DNA of 64,000 bases from Microbacterium sp. LWO12-1.2 (GTDB taxonomy: Bacteria; Actinomycetota; Actinomycetes; Actinomycetales; Microbacteriaceae): assembly GCF_040675875.1 (NCBI RefSeq), contig NZ_JBEGII010000001.1, forward strand, positions 3,348,001 to 3,412,000, given 5' to 3'. Below are positions 16,629 to 26,085 of this stretch, piece by piece; the first letter of the stretch is position 1; every line of letters starts with the position of its first letter. The translations under genes and the position numbers were made by a program. The notes below the pieces were generated by a model. That model was not told where the DNA came from and searched no databases. It worked only from the letters and a program-made list of their open reading frames with translations.

Positions 16629-17827
16629 ATGAGTGTCATGGAGGCCACGGCGGAGCGGATCCGCGACTGGTACCGGGGGCACCGGCCGGCGGCGGATGCG
16701 CTGATCATCGCCCTGTTCAGTGTGCTCGGTGCCGCGCTCGGGTTCGGCGGGGTCTGGGGCATGTTCTCGCTCATCCCCCCTGGCACCTCCGCATGGTGGA
16801 CGCTCGCGACCGCGCTCCCTGCGTGTTTGCTGGTGCTGGCGAAGCGGCGCTTCCCGATGGTCTCGCTGATGGTGGCGGCGGTGATCTTCGCGATCGACCT
16901 GCTGACGTTCGGTGGACTCGGGCCACTGGTCGTCCTGCTCGATGTGCTGTGGACCGCGGCGTTCCTCGCGACGCCCCGAGTCCGCGTACGTCTGCTGGGC
17001 GCGATCGCCGTCTCCGTGCTCGCGCTGTTCGCGATGGCAGTGCTGGTCTCGCACGCCTCTCTTCCCACCGCTTTCCTCGTCGCAGTGCAGTTCGGCGCCT
17101 TCGTCGGCACGGACTACTGGTGGGCGGTCGCGGTCTCGCAGGCCAACGAGCTCGCGGAGCTGCACCGTCAGCGGGCGGATGACGCGGCCGCGGTGGCAGC
17201 GCGCGACCGAGTCGAGGCCGTGCGCCGTGAGCGCGAGACCATGGCGAGGGAGCTGCACGATGTGGTCGCAGGGCACGTGCTGGCCATGGCGATCCGCGCC
17301 GAAGCGGCTCTCTCGACCGCGCCGGATGAGGTCCGCGACCGTGAGGCGCTGCATGCCGTCCGTGGTGCGGGTCTCGATGCGCACGGCGCACTGCGTTCCA
17401 TGATCACCGTGCTGCGACGAGGTGATGGTGAGCTGTCGCCGACCCCGCGGCTCGGCGACCTGCAGGGCGTCGTGGAGGATGCGGAGCGGGCCGGGCTCGA
17501 CATCCGCTACTCGGTGTCGGGTCTGTCTCCGCTGAGCGAGCCCGTCGAGCAGGCGATCGTGCGCATCGTGCGGGAGGCGCTGGCCAACTGCATCCGCCAT
17601 GCGAGCGGAGCCGAGGTCGACGTCGCGATCACCGAAGACGACGGCGGGATCGGCATCGCGGTGCGCTCGGTGGGCGGAGCATCCCTGGCTGCGGCCGAGT
17701 ACGCCGGTGGTGGCTGGGGGCTCGCCATGCTCAGAGAACGCGTGGATGCGCTGGGTGGCGAGTTCTCGGCGGGTCCGGTCGCAGGCGGCTGGACGGTGCA
17801 GGCGAGACTCCCGGTGGCGGTGCACGC

Positions 17828-17831
<4 letters not shown>
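16629..17831 (+). CDS. Sensor histidine kinase, NarL-type (HisKA_3)
   Basis: A 400-residue kinase. Four to five membrane segments fill residues ~22-165; then a dimerisation/phosphoacceptor helix with His210 in RELHDVVAGHVLAMA; then a HATPase_c domain with the N-box REALANCIRHA and the glycine-rich GGGWGLAMLRERV. It senses an unknown signal at the membrane and phosphorylates the response regulator whose ATG overlaps its stop (ATGA). Confidence 0.92.
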
Positions 17832-18469
<638 letters not shown>

Positions 18470-18472
18470 TGA

Positions 18473-19705
18473 TCAGCTCGGTGTCACCACCGGGATCTTC
18501 TCGTCTTCACGCAGCGGACGCGCGGCGCCGGAGAACAGGCCGGATGCCACGACCAGTGCGACCAGGATGAAGAGGGTGTTCAGCAGGCCGATGTGCTCGC
18601 TGATGAAACCCAGCACGGGCGGTCCGCCGAGGAACGCCACATAGCCGATGGTCGCCGCCGCGCTCACACGGGCGGCCGCCTTCGCAGGGTCGTCGGCTGC
18701 GGCCGACATCCCCAGCGGGAATCCGAGCGATGCGCCGATCCCCCAGAGCGCGGCCCCCACGAGCACGAGCGGCAGGTTCGGGCCGAGGATGAACAGCAGG
18801 ATGCCGGATGCCGCGGCCACCGCGAGGATGCGCAGCACGGCCACACGGCCGAAGCGGTCGACGAGCGGTCCGCCGAACAGGCGCACCACGGTCATGCCCA
18901 CGGAGAAGACCGCGAGAGCGATGGCGCCGGTTCCGGCCGCGAAGCCGTGGCCCTGCTCGGTGCCCAGGGCGATCCAGTCGTTCGCGCCTCCCTCGGCGAA
19001 CGACATGCCGAGCATGACCACGCCGATCAGATAGGTGCGGGGCTCGCGCCAGGCCTCCAGCGCGACATGCATCCGTTCGCGCCAATGGGGCTTCTCGGAC
19101 GGTTCGGGGTCGAGCGTCGCCTCCCGCGAGGGCACCTGGGCGAAGCAGACGAAGGCGAGGATGGCGATCAGCGCCCCGATGATCGACGCGTGCACCGCGA
19201 CGGTGAGGGAGAGCAGTGCGGCAAGAGCGCCGACACCTGCGCCGATCACGGTGCCGAAGCTGAAGAAGGCGTGGAACACGGGCAGGATCGTCTTGCCCAT
19301 CTGCTGCTCGATGGCCGTGGCCTCGACGTTCATCATGACGTCGAGACTGCCGTTTCCGAAACCGAACAGCGCCATGCCGGTGAGCACGACCGGCACGGAC
19401 GCGAAGACCGTCGAACCCAGCCCCACGAGGGTGATCCCGAGCGCGAACAGCAGGATCGTCAGGAGCATCCCCCGGCGCGCACCGGTGCGCGCCATCACGG
19501 CAGGGCTGGTCGAGATGCCGATGATCGAAGCGGCCCCCATGCCGAGGAGGATGAGCCCCACCTGTGCGTTGTCGAGGGCGAGATCCGTCTTGATGCTCGG
19601 GACCCGCGAAGCCCAGGTGGCGATCGAGAGTCCGCTGGCGAAGAAGATCGCGAAGATGGCGGCACGCCACCGGACGAACTGGGAGCGGGTCAGAGCGGAT
19701 TCCAT
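18473..19705 (-). CDS. MFS transporter (FucP/YfmO-like)
   Basis: A 410-residue 12-helix transporter. N-terminal features RAAIFAIFFASGLSIATWASRVP and the SLDVMMNVEA stretch in helix 5 are typical of a group close to YbjJ/FucP-type permeases of actinobacteria. Start at 19705 (MESALTR); an in-frame ATG at 19717 abuts the operator and is less likely. Divergent from a LacI-family gene with a perfect palindrome between them, so it is probably repressed by that regulator and carries a sugar or related small molecule (inference). It converges on the response regulator with only 3 bases between the genes. Confidence 0.85.
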   Translation of the reverse strand: MESALTRSQFVRWRAAIFAIFFASGLSIATWASRVPSIKTDLALDNAQVGLILLGMGAASIIGISTSPAVMARTGARRGMLLTILLFALGITLVGLGSTVFASVPVVLTGMALFGFGNGSLDVMMNVEATAIEQQMGKTILPVFHAFFSFGTVIGAGVGALAALLSLTVAVHASIIGALIAILAFVCFAQVPSREATLDPEPSEKPHWRERMHVALEAWREPRTYLIGVVMLGMSFAEGGANDWIALGTEQGHGFAAGTGAIALAVFSVGMTVVRLFGGPLVDRFGRVAVLRILAVAAASGILLFILGPNLPLVLVGAALWGIGASLGFPLGMSAAADDPAKAAARVSAAATIGYVAFLGGPPVLGFISEHIGLLNTLFILVALVVASGLFSGAARPLREDEKIPVVTPS

Positions 19706-19718
19706 GTCGCACAGCATA

Positions 19719-19732
19719 TCGAATCGATTCGA
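19719..19732. promoter_or_regulatory. LacI-family operator
   Basis: TCGAATCGATTCGA is a perfect 14-bp palindrome with the central CG step that LacI/GalR proteins kink. It lies 14 bases from the MFS start and 33 bases from the LacI-family start, so binding would block both divergent promoters. Confidence 0.75.
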
Positions 19733-19765
19733 CTCTCGGGAGCCGGAGGGAGCTATCCTCGAAGT

Positions 19766-20827
19766 ATGAGCAGTCACGAGACGCCGCGTCGGGCGACGAT
19801 CGCCGACGTCGCGCGAGGGGCAGGCGTGGCGACGTCGACCGCCTCCGTGGTGTTCAGCGGCAAGGCCAAGGTCGCGGCTGCAACCAGGGAGCGCGTTCTC
19901 GCCGCGGCGGCGGAGCTCGGCTATGCCGGACCAGATCCCCGTGCCGCCTCGCTGCGGCGTGGTCGCAGCGGTATCGTCGCGGTCGTCCTCGAGGGACATC
20001 TCCGGGCGGCGTTCCTCGATCCGGTCACGACCGCCATGATGGACGGGCTCACCGATGGCCTCGCCGAGCTCAGCGCCGGCATCCTGCTGATGCGCGACGA
20101 GCCCGGCGAAGACGGCTCCGCACTCGCGAGCGCCCCGGTCGACGCCTTCGTGCTGATCGGATGCTCCGGCCGCACACGTGCCTCGCTCGAAGTCGTGCGT
20201 GGTCGCGGGCTCCCTGTCGTCGTGATCGAAGGGGACGCCGGGGACGACATCCCGCGCATCACGCTCGACAACGCGGCCGCGGCCGCCGACGTGGCGCGGC
20301 ATGTGCGTGATCTCGGCCACCGTGACGTCGCGCTGGTCACACTCTCCCTCGACGCGGAGCGCGAACGCGGTCTCGTGACCCAGGAGCGCATCGCCACGGC
20401 GACCGTCGATGTGACCATCGACCGTCTCGCGGGCATGCGCGAGGTGTTCCCCGACGCCCCTGCGATCTCGGCCTCCGGCAGCCTCATCGATGAGGGGGCG
20501 ATCGTCGGACGCATGCTGCTCGCGGACCCTGCGACGCGTCCCACAGCCGTTCTCGCTCAGAGCGACCTCCTCGCCGTCGGAGTCATCCGGGCTGCAGAGG
20601 AGCTGGGGCTGCGCGTGCCCGAAGACGTCTCGGTCGCCGGCTTCGACGGCATCGCGGTCGACGGGCTCGGTCCGCAGCTGCTCACCACCAGCGTGCAGCC
20701 GGCTGTCGAGAAGGGGCGTGCCGCCGGTGAACAGGTCGCTCGCATGCTGCGCGGCGAACCGGGCATCACGCAGCACCTGACGTGTCGCTTCCGCCAGGGC
20801 ACGACGACGGCTCCGCCCGCCCGTTGA
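19766..20827 (+). CDS. LacI family transcriptional regulator
   Basis: A 353-residue repressor. N-terminal helix-turn-helix ATIADVARGAGVATSTASVVFSG with the hinge helix at about residues 48-62 (AAAELGYAGPDPRAASL); the rest is the periplasmic-binding-protein-like sensor domain (type 3), with the usual FDGIAVDGLGPQLLTTSVQP segment near the end. It likely controls the divergent MFS gene and itself through the palindrome at 19719. Inducer probably a carbohydrate or nucleoside, not readable from sequence. Confidence 0.92.
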   Translation: MSSHETPRRATIADVARGAGVATSTASVVFSGKAKVAAATRERVLAAAAELGYAGPDPRAASLRRGRSGIVAVVLEGHLRAAFLDPVTTAMMDGLTDGLAELSAGILLMRDEPGEDGSALASAPVDAFVLIGCSGRTRASLEVVRGRGLPVVVIEGDAGDDIPRITLDNAAAAADVARHVRDLGHRDVALVTLSLDAERERGLVTQERIATATVDVTIDRLAGMREVFPDAPAISASGSLIDEGAIVGRMLLADPATRPTAVLAQSDLLAVGVIRAAEELGLRVPEDVSVAGFDGIAVDGLGPQLLTTSVQPAVEKGRAAGEQVARMLRGEPGITQHLTCRFRQGTTTAPPAR

Positions 20828-20856
20828 GCCGCTGACCGGGATGGCTCGCGGCTGCC

Positions 20857-22350
20857 TCAGCTGTGCTGCGGGCCGAGCGGCAGTGGCGTGCTCCCGAAAT
20901 CGAGGATGCGGTAGCGACCGCAGTCGACGATCGCATCGGGCGCGATGTCGAGTGGAAGCTGCCACTCCACGGTCTGCGCATCCTCGATCAGGAACGACAC
21001 CTCGCCGACGTCGAAGTCGGTGCGGTTCACCAGCCAGGCGTACCCGTTCAGCCTGTGGTCCACCTGCACCAGCTGCGTCCGGTCGTCGAGGTGCAGCTTC
21101 GGGAGCCGCACGGTCCAGAACTGACCGGCGCCCGTGCGGCCGGAGGAGGATACCCAGTCCGTGACGCAGGTGAGGTCGGCATCGGGTGCGTGCGCGGCGG
21201 ACACCAGGCGTGGGACGCTGAGCGCGGATCCCGCCAGCAGCAGGACCGCGACGGTGGCGATGATCGGGCGGGGGCGTGGGATCGCGAGTGCGCGTGGCGC
21301 TGCGACGAGCGCGAGCACCGGCGCGAAGGCGAGCGGTTGGAGGTAGCGGGCGGCGTGCGTGCCCAGCGCGATCGCGCCGAGGAGCACGAGCACCGGGATC
21401 ACCCACGCAGCCAGAGCGACCACGCGCTCGGCCGGCTCGTGCACGCGCATCGACCTGACCGCTGCGAACGCCAGGAGCCCCAGCGACAGGAGGGTGCCGA
21501 TGATGCCCAGTGGCGTCGTCACACGATCACCGAGGAGTGCGGCGTAGTAGCCGACGGACTCCACCCACAGCGCGGGTTGGGCGTAGCCGGCGCCGGTGTT
21601 CGCGATCCATGCCGAGAACGGCATGCGTCCGATCAAACCGAGAGCCGTGGCGGCGATCAAGACGGCGAGAGCCGGCAGCATCCGTGAACGGGTGGCTGAT
21701 CGCCGCGCCAGGCCTGCCAGGACGATCGTGAGGGGCACGGTCGCCCAGACCGCGAAGAGCGGGTTCGAGAGCGTCGAGAGTGCCGCCACGAACGCCAGCG
21801 CGAGCAGAGGACCCGCTCCCCGCTTCCGGCGCTCGACGAAGCGACGGATCAGACCGACAGCCAGCACGACGGCGATCACGGTCGCGGAGTAGTAGGTCGT
21901 GGTGAGCAGGAGCGAGGCGAGCTCGAGGGCGTCGCGGGAGGACGAGGTCTCCGTCATCGCGAGCACCCCGAGCGCCGCCGTCCCGATCAGCGCCCACGAC
22001 ACCGGGGCGGTGACGCGGCGTCGGCGACCGGCCGCCATCCGCAGGGCGCCGTAGAACGCGAGGATGTTGACCACCGCGCTCGCGGCGAGCAAGCCGTTCA
22101 CGTCGACCGGCAGGATCAGGTCGAGGCCGGCGAACACGGCGGTCTCGGGGAGGAAGAGCACGCTCGACATCGCCCAGTGCGAGGGCTCACCGGAGAGGGC
22201 GGACTGCGCGAACAGGGCGACGATGAGCGAGTCGCCATCGCGGAACAGCAGTTCAGAGCGCGCGGATGCCGCGACCTGGCCGGTCACGATCAGGGCGAGG
22301 GCCAACGCACCGAGCCATCCCGCCAGCTCGCGCACCCAGACCCGTGTCAT
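20857..22350 (-). CDS. Polytopic membrane protein, GT-C-like, unknown function
   Basis: A 497-residue protein with about ten to twelve membrane segments and a soluble C-terminal domain (~130 residues, with paired Cys near CVTDW and IVDCGRY). The first external loop carries FRDGDSL, an Asp-containing loop as in GT-C glycosyltransferases and related lipid-linked sugar enzymes. I cannot assign a family firmly. It converges on the LacI gene and is divergent from the Mrp operon across a conspicuous inverted repeat. Confidence 0.65.
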   Translation of the reverse strand: MTRVWVRELAGWLGALALALIVTGQVAASARSELLFRDGDSLIVALFAQSALSGEPSHWAMSSVLFLPETAVFAGLDLILPVDVNGLLAASAVVNILAFYGALRMAAGRRRRVTAPVSWALIGTAALGVLAMTETSSSRDALELASLLLTTTYYSATVIAVVLAVGLIRRFVERRKRGAGPLLALAFVAALSTLSNPLFAVWATVPLTIVLAGLARRSATRSRMLPALAVLIAATALGLIGRMPFSAWIANTGAGYAQPALWVESVGYYAALLGDRVTTPLGIIGTLLSLGLLAFAAVRSMRVHEPAERVVALAAWVIPVLVLLGAIALGTHAARYLQPLAFAPVLALVAAPRALAIPRPRPIIATVAVLLLAGSALSVPRLVSAAHAPDADLTCVTDWVSSSGRTGAGQFWTVRLPKLHLDDRTQLVQVDHRLNGYAWLVNRTDFDVGEVSFLIEDAQTVEWQLPLDIAPDAIVDCGRYRILDFGSTPLPLGPQHS

Positions 22351-22391
22351 GTCCGATACTCTGCCACGACCTGCATCCGCGTCTGAATGAT

Positions 22392-22444
22392 CTCTTTTCG
22401 CCGATTTCAATAGGCAGAATGCTGCGTCAGGACGGCGAAAAGAG
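22392..22444. promoter_or_regulatory. 12-bp inverted repeat upstream of the Mrp operon
   Basis: CTCTTTTCGCCG (22392-22403) and CGGCGAAAAGAG (22433-22444) are perfect reverse complements with a 29-base loop, in the 211-base gap between the divergent membrane-protein gene and mrpA. The A/T-rich arm ends make it operator- or attenuator-like. Regulator unknown. Confidence 0.6.
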
Positions 22445-22561
22445 CCATTTGATCGATTCGGCAGCGGATACTGCGGACCTGAGAACCTCGATCGCCCGGT
22501 AAACTGGGGGGGACCTGCCCGCCTGCGCCATCTGGCCGACGAGCCCCAAGGAGCCGCGTAT

Positions 22562-25510
22562 ATGCTGACGCTCCTCGCCGTGTTCCTCCTCGGGTCGCTG
22601 TTGATGCCCGTTCTGGTGCGCTGGCTCGGAGCTCAGGCCTTCGCGATCGCCGCGCTCGTTCCCGCGGCAGCATTCATCCACGCGCTCGTGATGACGCCGC
22701 AGGTGCTCGACCCGGACTCGTCGCCGTACGTGTCGATCGCGTGGATCCCGCAACTCGGCCTCAACCTGTCGATGCACATGGACGTGCTCGGGTGGGTGCT
22801 CACTCTGATCGTCACCGGGGTCGGCGCCCTCGTGCTGTTGTATTGCCGCTGGTACTTCCACGACGACTCCGTCGGGATCGGCCAGTTCTCCGCCGTGCTG
22901 CTCGGGTTCGCCGGCGCGATGTACGGGCTCGTGCTCACCGACGACCTCGTGATGCTCGTGATGTTCTGGGAGGTGACGAGCATCCTCTCGTACCTCCTGA
23001 TCGGCCATTACCGCCGCCGCGCGGCCAGCCGACGTGCGGCGCTGCAGGCGCTTCTCGTGACCACGCTCGGCGGCCTGGTGATGTTCGTCGGCGTGGTCCT
23101 GCTGGTCGTGGATACCGGAACCTCCAGCATCCGCGAGATCCTCGCGCTCGCGCCCACCGGACCGATCGTCGATGCCGCCATCGTGATGCTCCTGATCGGC
23201 GCGATCAGCAAGTCGGCGCTGTTCCCGTTCCACTTCTGGCTGCCCGGTGCCATGGCGGCGCCCACCCCTGTGAGCGCCTACCTGCACGCCGCCGCGATGG
23301 TGAAGGCCGGCATCTACCTGATCGCCCGCTTCGCGCCGATCTTCGCGTTCAGCGCCCCGTGGCGACCGATCGTGATCACCCTCGGTATCGTGACGATGCT
23401 GCTCGGGGGCATCCAGGCGTTGCGTGAGACCGACCTCAAGCGCATCCTCGCCTTCGGCACGGTCAGCCAGCTGGGCTTCTTCGCCGTGGTCGTCGGCTAC
23501 GGCACGCAGGCAGCAGCCCTCGCCGGACTCGCGCTGGTCATCGGGCACGCGCTGTTCAAGTCGGCGCTGTTCCTGATCGTCGGCGTGATCGACCGCCAGC
23601 TCTCGACCCGTGACATCAACGAGCTCTCCGGAGTCGGCCGACAGGCCCCGGTCATGGCGACGGCGGCGTTCATCTCGGTGGCATCCATGGCGGGCGTCGC
23701 CCCGACCATCGGATTCGTGGCCAAGGAATCCACCCTCACCGCTCTCCTCGACGACGCTCTGGCCGGCTCTCCCTGGGGCCTGGTGGCCATCATCGGCGTC
23801 GTCCTCGGGTCCATGCTCACCGCGGCATATGGCGTCCGGTTCCTCTGGGGCGCCTTCTGGACCAAGCGTGATGCGCAGGGTGGACGGATGCCGACCACGG
23901 CGTGGCCAGACCCTCCCGTCGGCTTCCTCTCCGCGCCGATCATCCTCGCGGGTGTGACCCTCGCCGCCGGTATCGGTGCCCCGGCTCTCGACATCGCGTT
24001 GCAGGGCTACGCGGTGACGGCGACACCCGGGCTCGACTCGGCGACGGGAGAGGCGACCGAAGGACCAGGCCACCTCGCTCTCTGGCACGGCTTCGAGCCG
24101 GCGCTCGGTATCTCGATCCTGTCGATCCTGCTCGGATTCGGACTGTTCCTCCTCACCCGTCGCACCGGCTGGGACCGCAAGCCCCGGCTGCTGCGCTTCA
24201 CGGCTGCGGACGTCTACTACCTCGTCGTCCGCGGCGTCGACCGTCTCTCCGTCCTCAGCACCACCCTGACCCAGCGTGGTTCGCTCCCTGTGTACGTCGG
24301 CACGATCTTCGTGGTGTTCGTCGCGGCGGAGGTCACGGCGCTCGTGGCGAGCGACATCGATCGGTTCCAGTTGTCCGCGTGGCACACGCCCGCGCAGATC
24401 GTGGTGGCGCCGATCATGGCGGCCGCCGGCGTTTTCGCCGTCCGCGCGCAGAAACGGTACACGGGAGTCGTACTCGTCTCGGTGACCGGACTCGGCATGG
24501 TCGCCCTGTTCGCCACCAGTGGCGCGCCTGACCTCGCACTCACCCAGATCCTCATCGAGACCGTCACGATGGTCACCTTCGCTCTGGTGCTGCGCCGACT
24601 GCCTGCCCGTATGGGAGAGCACAACGCATCGGTCGGGCGCATCCCTCGCGCTCTGCTCGGCATCGGCGTGGGTCTGACGATGGCGCTGATCGCGGTCGTC
24701 GCCACGCAATCCCGCGTGGCCGATCCGATCTCGGGCATCTTCCCCGAGATCGCCTACGAGATCGGTCACGGCAAGAACGTCGTCAACGTTGCTCTCGTCG
24801 ACCTGCGTGGCTGGGACACGATGGGCGAGCTGTCGGTGCTCGTGCTCGCCGCGACCGGTGTCGCCTCGCTGGTGTTCGTCACACATCGTGCTGATCTGCT
24901 CGCCGCCACCAGGACCCTGCCGCGCGCGACGCGCAAGGCCGCGCGCAGCCGGCCGCTGGTCGAGACCACCGAGGGCATCCGCTTCCAGACGACCGAGAAT
25001 CAGGCCAGCCCCCGCGCCTGGCTCGTGGGCGGTCAGAAGATGAAGCCGGAGAACCGGTCGATCCTGCTCGAGGTGATCGTCCGCATCCTCTTCCACACGA
25101 TCATCGTGGTGTCGATCTTCCTGCTCTTCGCCGGCCACAACCTCCCGGGCGGCGGCTTCGCCGGTGGACTCGTCGCCGGAATGGCCCTGGTCATGCGCTA
25201 CATCGCGGGAGGACGCTGGGAGCTCGGCGCCGCCGCGCCGACGGATGCCGGACGCCTCCTGGGTGCTGGTCTGATCCTCGCCGTCGGCACCGCCGTCATC
25301 CCGCTCTTCTTCGGTCTCGCCCCGCTCACCAGCTCGTTCTGGGAGTGGGAGATCCCCGGCATCGGGCACATGGAGTTCGTCACTTCGACCATCTTCGACA
25401 TCGGCGTGTACCTCGTCGTGATCGGACTCGTGCTCGACGTGCTCCGCAGCCTCGGTGCCGAGGTCGACCGGCAGGCGCAGGATATGCGCGAGCGGGCGGT
25501 GAGCAGCTGA
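22562..25510 (+). CDS. mrpA: Na+/H+ antiporter subunit A, fused A-B (MrpA/MnhA)
   Basis: A 982-residue subunit of the multi-subunit Mrp antiporter, related to complex I NuoL. About 20 membrane segments; the NuoL-like proton-channel part has the conserved MFWEVTSILSYLLIGHY, the Lys of ISKSALFPFHFW and HAAAMVKAGIYLIARF. The last ~140 residues (from about residue 835, beginning KPENRSILLEVIVRIL) are an MnhB domain, fused as is usual in actinobacteria, which explains why no separate mrpB follows. AAGGAG lies 8 bases before ATG. The operon exchanges cytoplasmic Na+ for external H+, for pH and salt balance. Confidence 0.96.
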   Translation: MLTLLAVFLLGSLLMPVLVRWLGAQAFAIAALVPAAAFIHALVMTPQVLDPDSSPYVSIAWIPQLGLNLSMHMDVLGWVLTLIVTGVGALVLLYCRWYFHDDSVGIGQFSAVLLGFAGAMYGLVLTDDLVMLVMFWEVTSILSYLLIGHYRRRAASRRAALQALLVTTLGGLVMFVGVVLLVVDTGTSSIREILALAPTGPIVDAAIVMLLIGAISKSALFPFHFWLPGAMAAPTPVSAYLHAAAMVKAGIYLIARFAPIFAFSAPWRPIVITLGIVTMLLGGIQALRETDLKRILAFGTVSQLGFFAVVVGYGTQAAALAGLALVIGHALFKSALFLIVGVIDRQLSTRDINELSGVGRQAPVMATAAFISVASMAGVAPTIGFVAKESTLTALLDDALAGSPWGLVAIIGVVLGSMLTAAYGVRFLWGAFWTKRDAQGGRMPTTAWPDPPVGFLSAPIILAGVTLAAGIGAPALDIALQGYAVTATPGLDSATGEATEGPGHLALWHGFEPALGISILSILLGFGLFLLTRRTGWDRKPRLLRFTAADVYYLVVRGVDRLSVLSTTLTQRGSLPVYVGTIFVVFVAAEVTALVASDIDRFQLSAWHTPAQIVVAPIMAAAGVFAVRAQKRYTGVVLVSVTGLGMVALFATSGAPDLALTQILIETVTMVTFALVLRRLPARMGEHNASVGRIPRALLGIGVGLTMALIAVVATQSRVADPISGIFPEIAYEIGHGKNVVNVALVDLRGWDTMGELSVLVLAATGVASLVFVTHRADLLAATRTLPRATRKAARSRPLVETTEGIRFQTTENQASPRAWLVGGQKMKPENRSILLEVIVRILFHTIIVVSIFLLFAGHNLPGGGFAGGLVAGMALVMRYIAGGRWELGAAAPTDAGRLLGAGLILAVGTAVIPLFFGLAPLTSSFWEWEIPGIGHMEFVTSTIFDIGVYLVVIGLVLDVLRSLGAEVDRQAQDMRERAVSS

Positions 25511-26085
25511 TGGATGTCTCGCTGACCCTGATCGTGATCATGGCCGTGCTGTTCGCCTGCGGCGTCTACGCGATGCTCGAGCGCAGCCTCACCCGCGTGC
25601 TCATCGGCTTCCTCCTCCTCGGCAACGCCACCAACCTGCTGCTGTTGATCGTGATGGGCGTGCCGGGCAACGCCCCGTTCTACGACGCCGAAGGCAGCGT
25701 CAGCGACCCGCTGCCCCAGGCACTCACCCTCACCGCGATCGTGATCACCTTCGCCGTCTCGGCATTCCTGCTCGCGCTGATCTATCGCTCCTGGCAGCTG
25801 GGTCAGGCCGACACCGTCGAGGACGACGAAGCCGACATCGCTCTGCGTGCACGCACCGACGCCGACGAGGACGTCATGGACGACGAGGGCGACACGGAGG
25901 ACGACGAGGCCACCACCGACTTCGTGGGAGTGCAGACCGCGCCGATCACGGTGCTCCACATGCGAGATCACTCGTCCATCCAGGATGACGCCCCGACCGA
26001 TCTGCCATCGCGGCCGTACACCGGAACGGATTCCGACGCCCGGCCTGAATCAGACTCACGAGACGAAGGGGAGGACCGCACGTGA
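25510..26085 (+). CDS. mrpC: Na+/H+ antiporter subunit C (MrpC), with long acidic tail
   Basis: A 191-residue NuoK-like subunit. The first ~100 residues form the three expected membrane helices (GFLLLGNATNLLLL, LTLTAIVITFAVSAFLLAL). The remaining ~85 residues are a highly acidic, low-complexity cytoplasmic tail (DVMDDEGDTEDDE), longer than the 110-125 residues of the Bacillus type. ATG overlaps the mrpA stop by one base (TGATG), so translation is coupled. Confidence 0.95.
   Translation: MDVSLTLIVIMAVLFACGVYAMLERSLTRVLIGFLLLGNATNLLLLIVMGVPGNAPFYDAEGSVSDPLPQALTLTAIVITFAVSAFLLALIYRSWQLGQADTVEDDEADIALRARTDADEDVMDDEGDTEDDEATTDFVGVQTAPITVLHMRDHSSIQDDAPTDLPSRPYTGTDSDARPESDSRDEGEDRT

Noticed and set aside
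19706..21406. Upstream in-frame extension of the minus-strand MFS gene across lacI
   Set aside because: The extension is Arg/Pro-rich and runs antisense to a convincing LacI-family gene; the transporter fold begins at 19705.
22427..25369. A 980-codon open frame on the minus strand opposite mrpA
   Set aside because: Its translation is Asp/Glu/Arg/His-rich without domains, and it mirrors the codon structure of mrpA, which has clear antiporter motifs. Antisense open frames are expected at this GC content.
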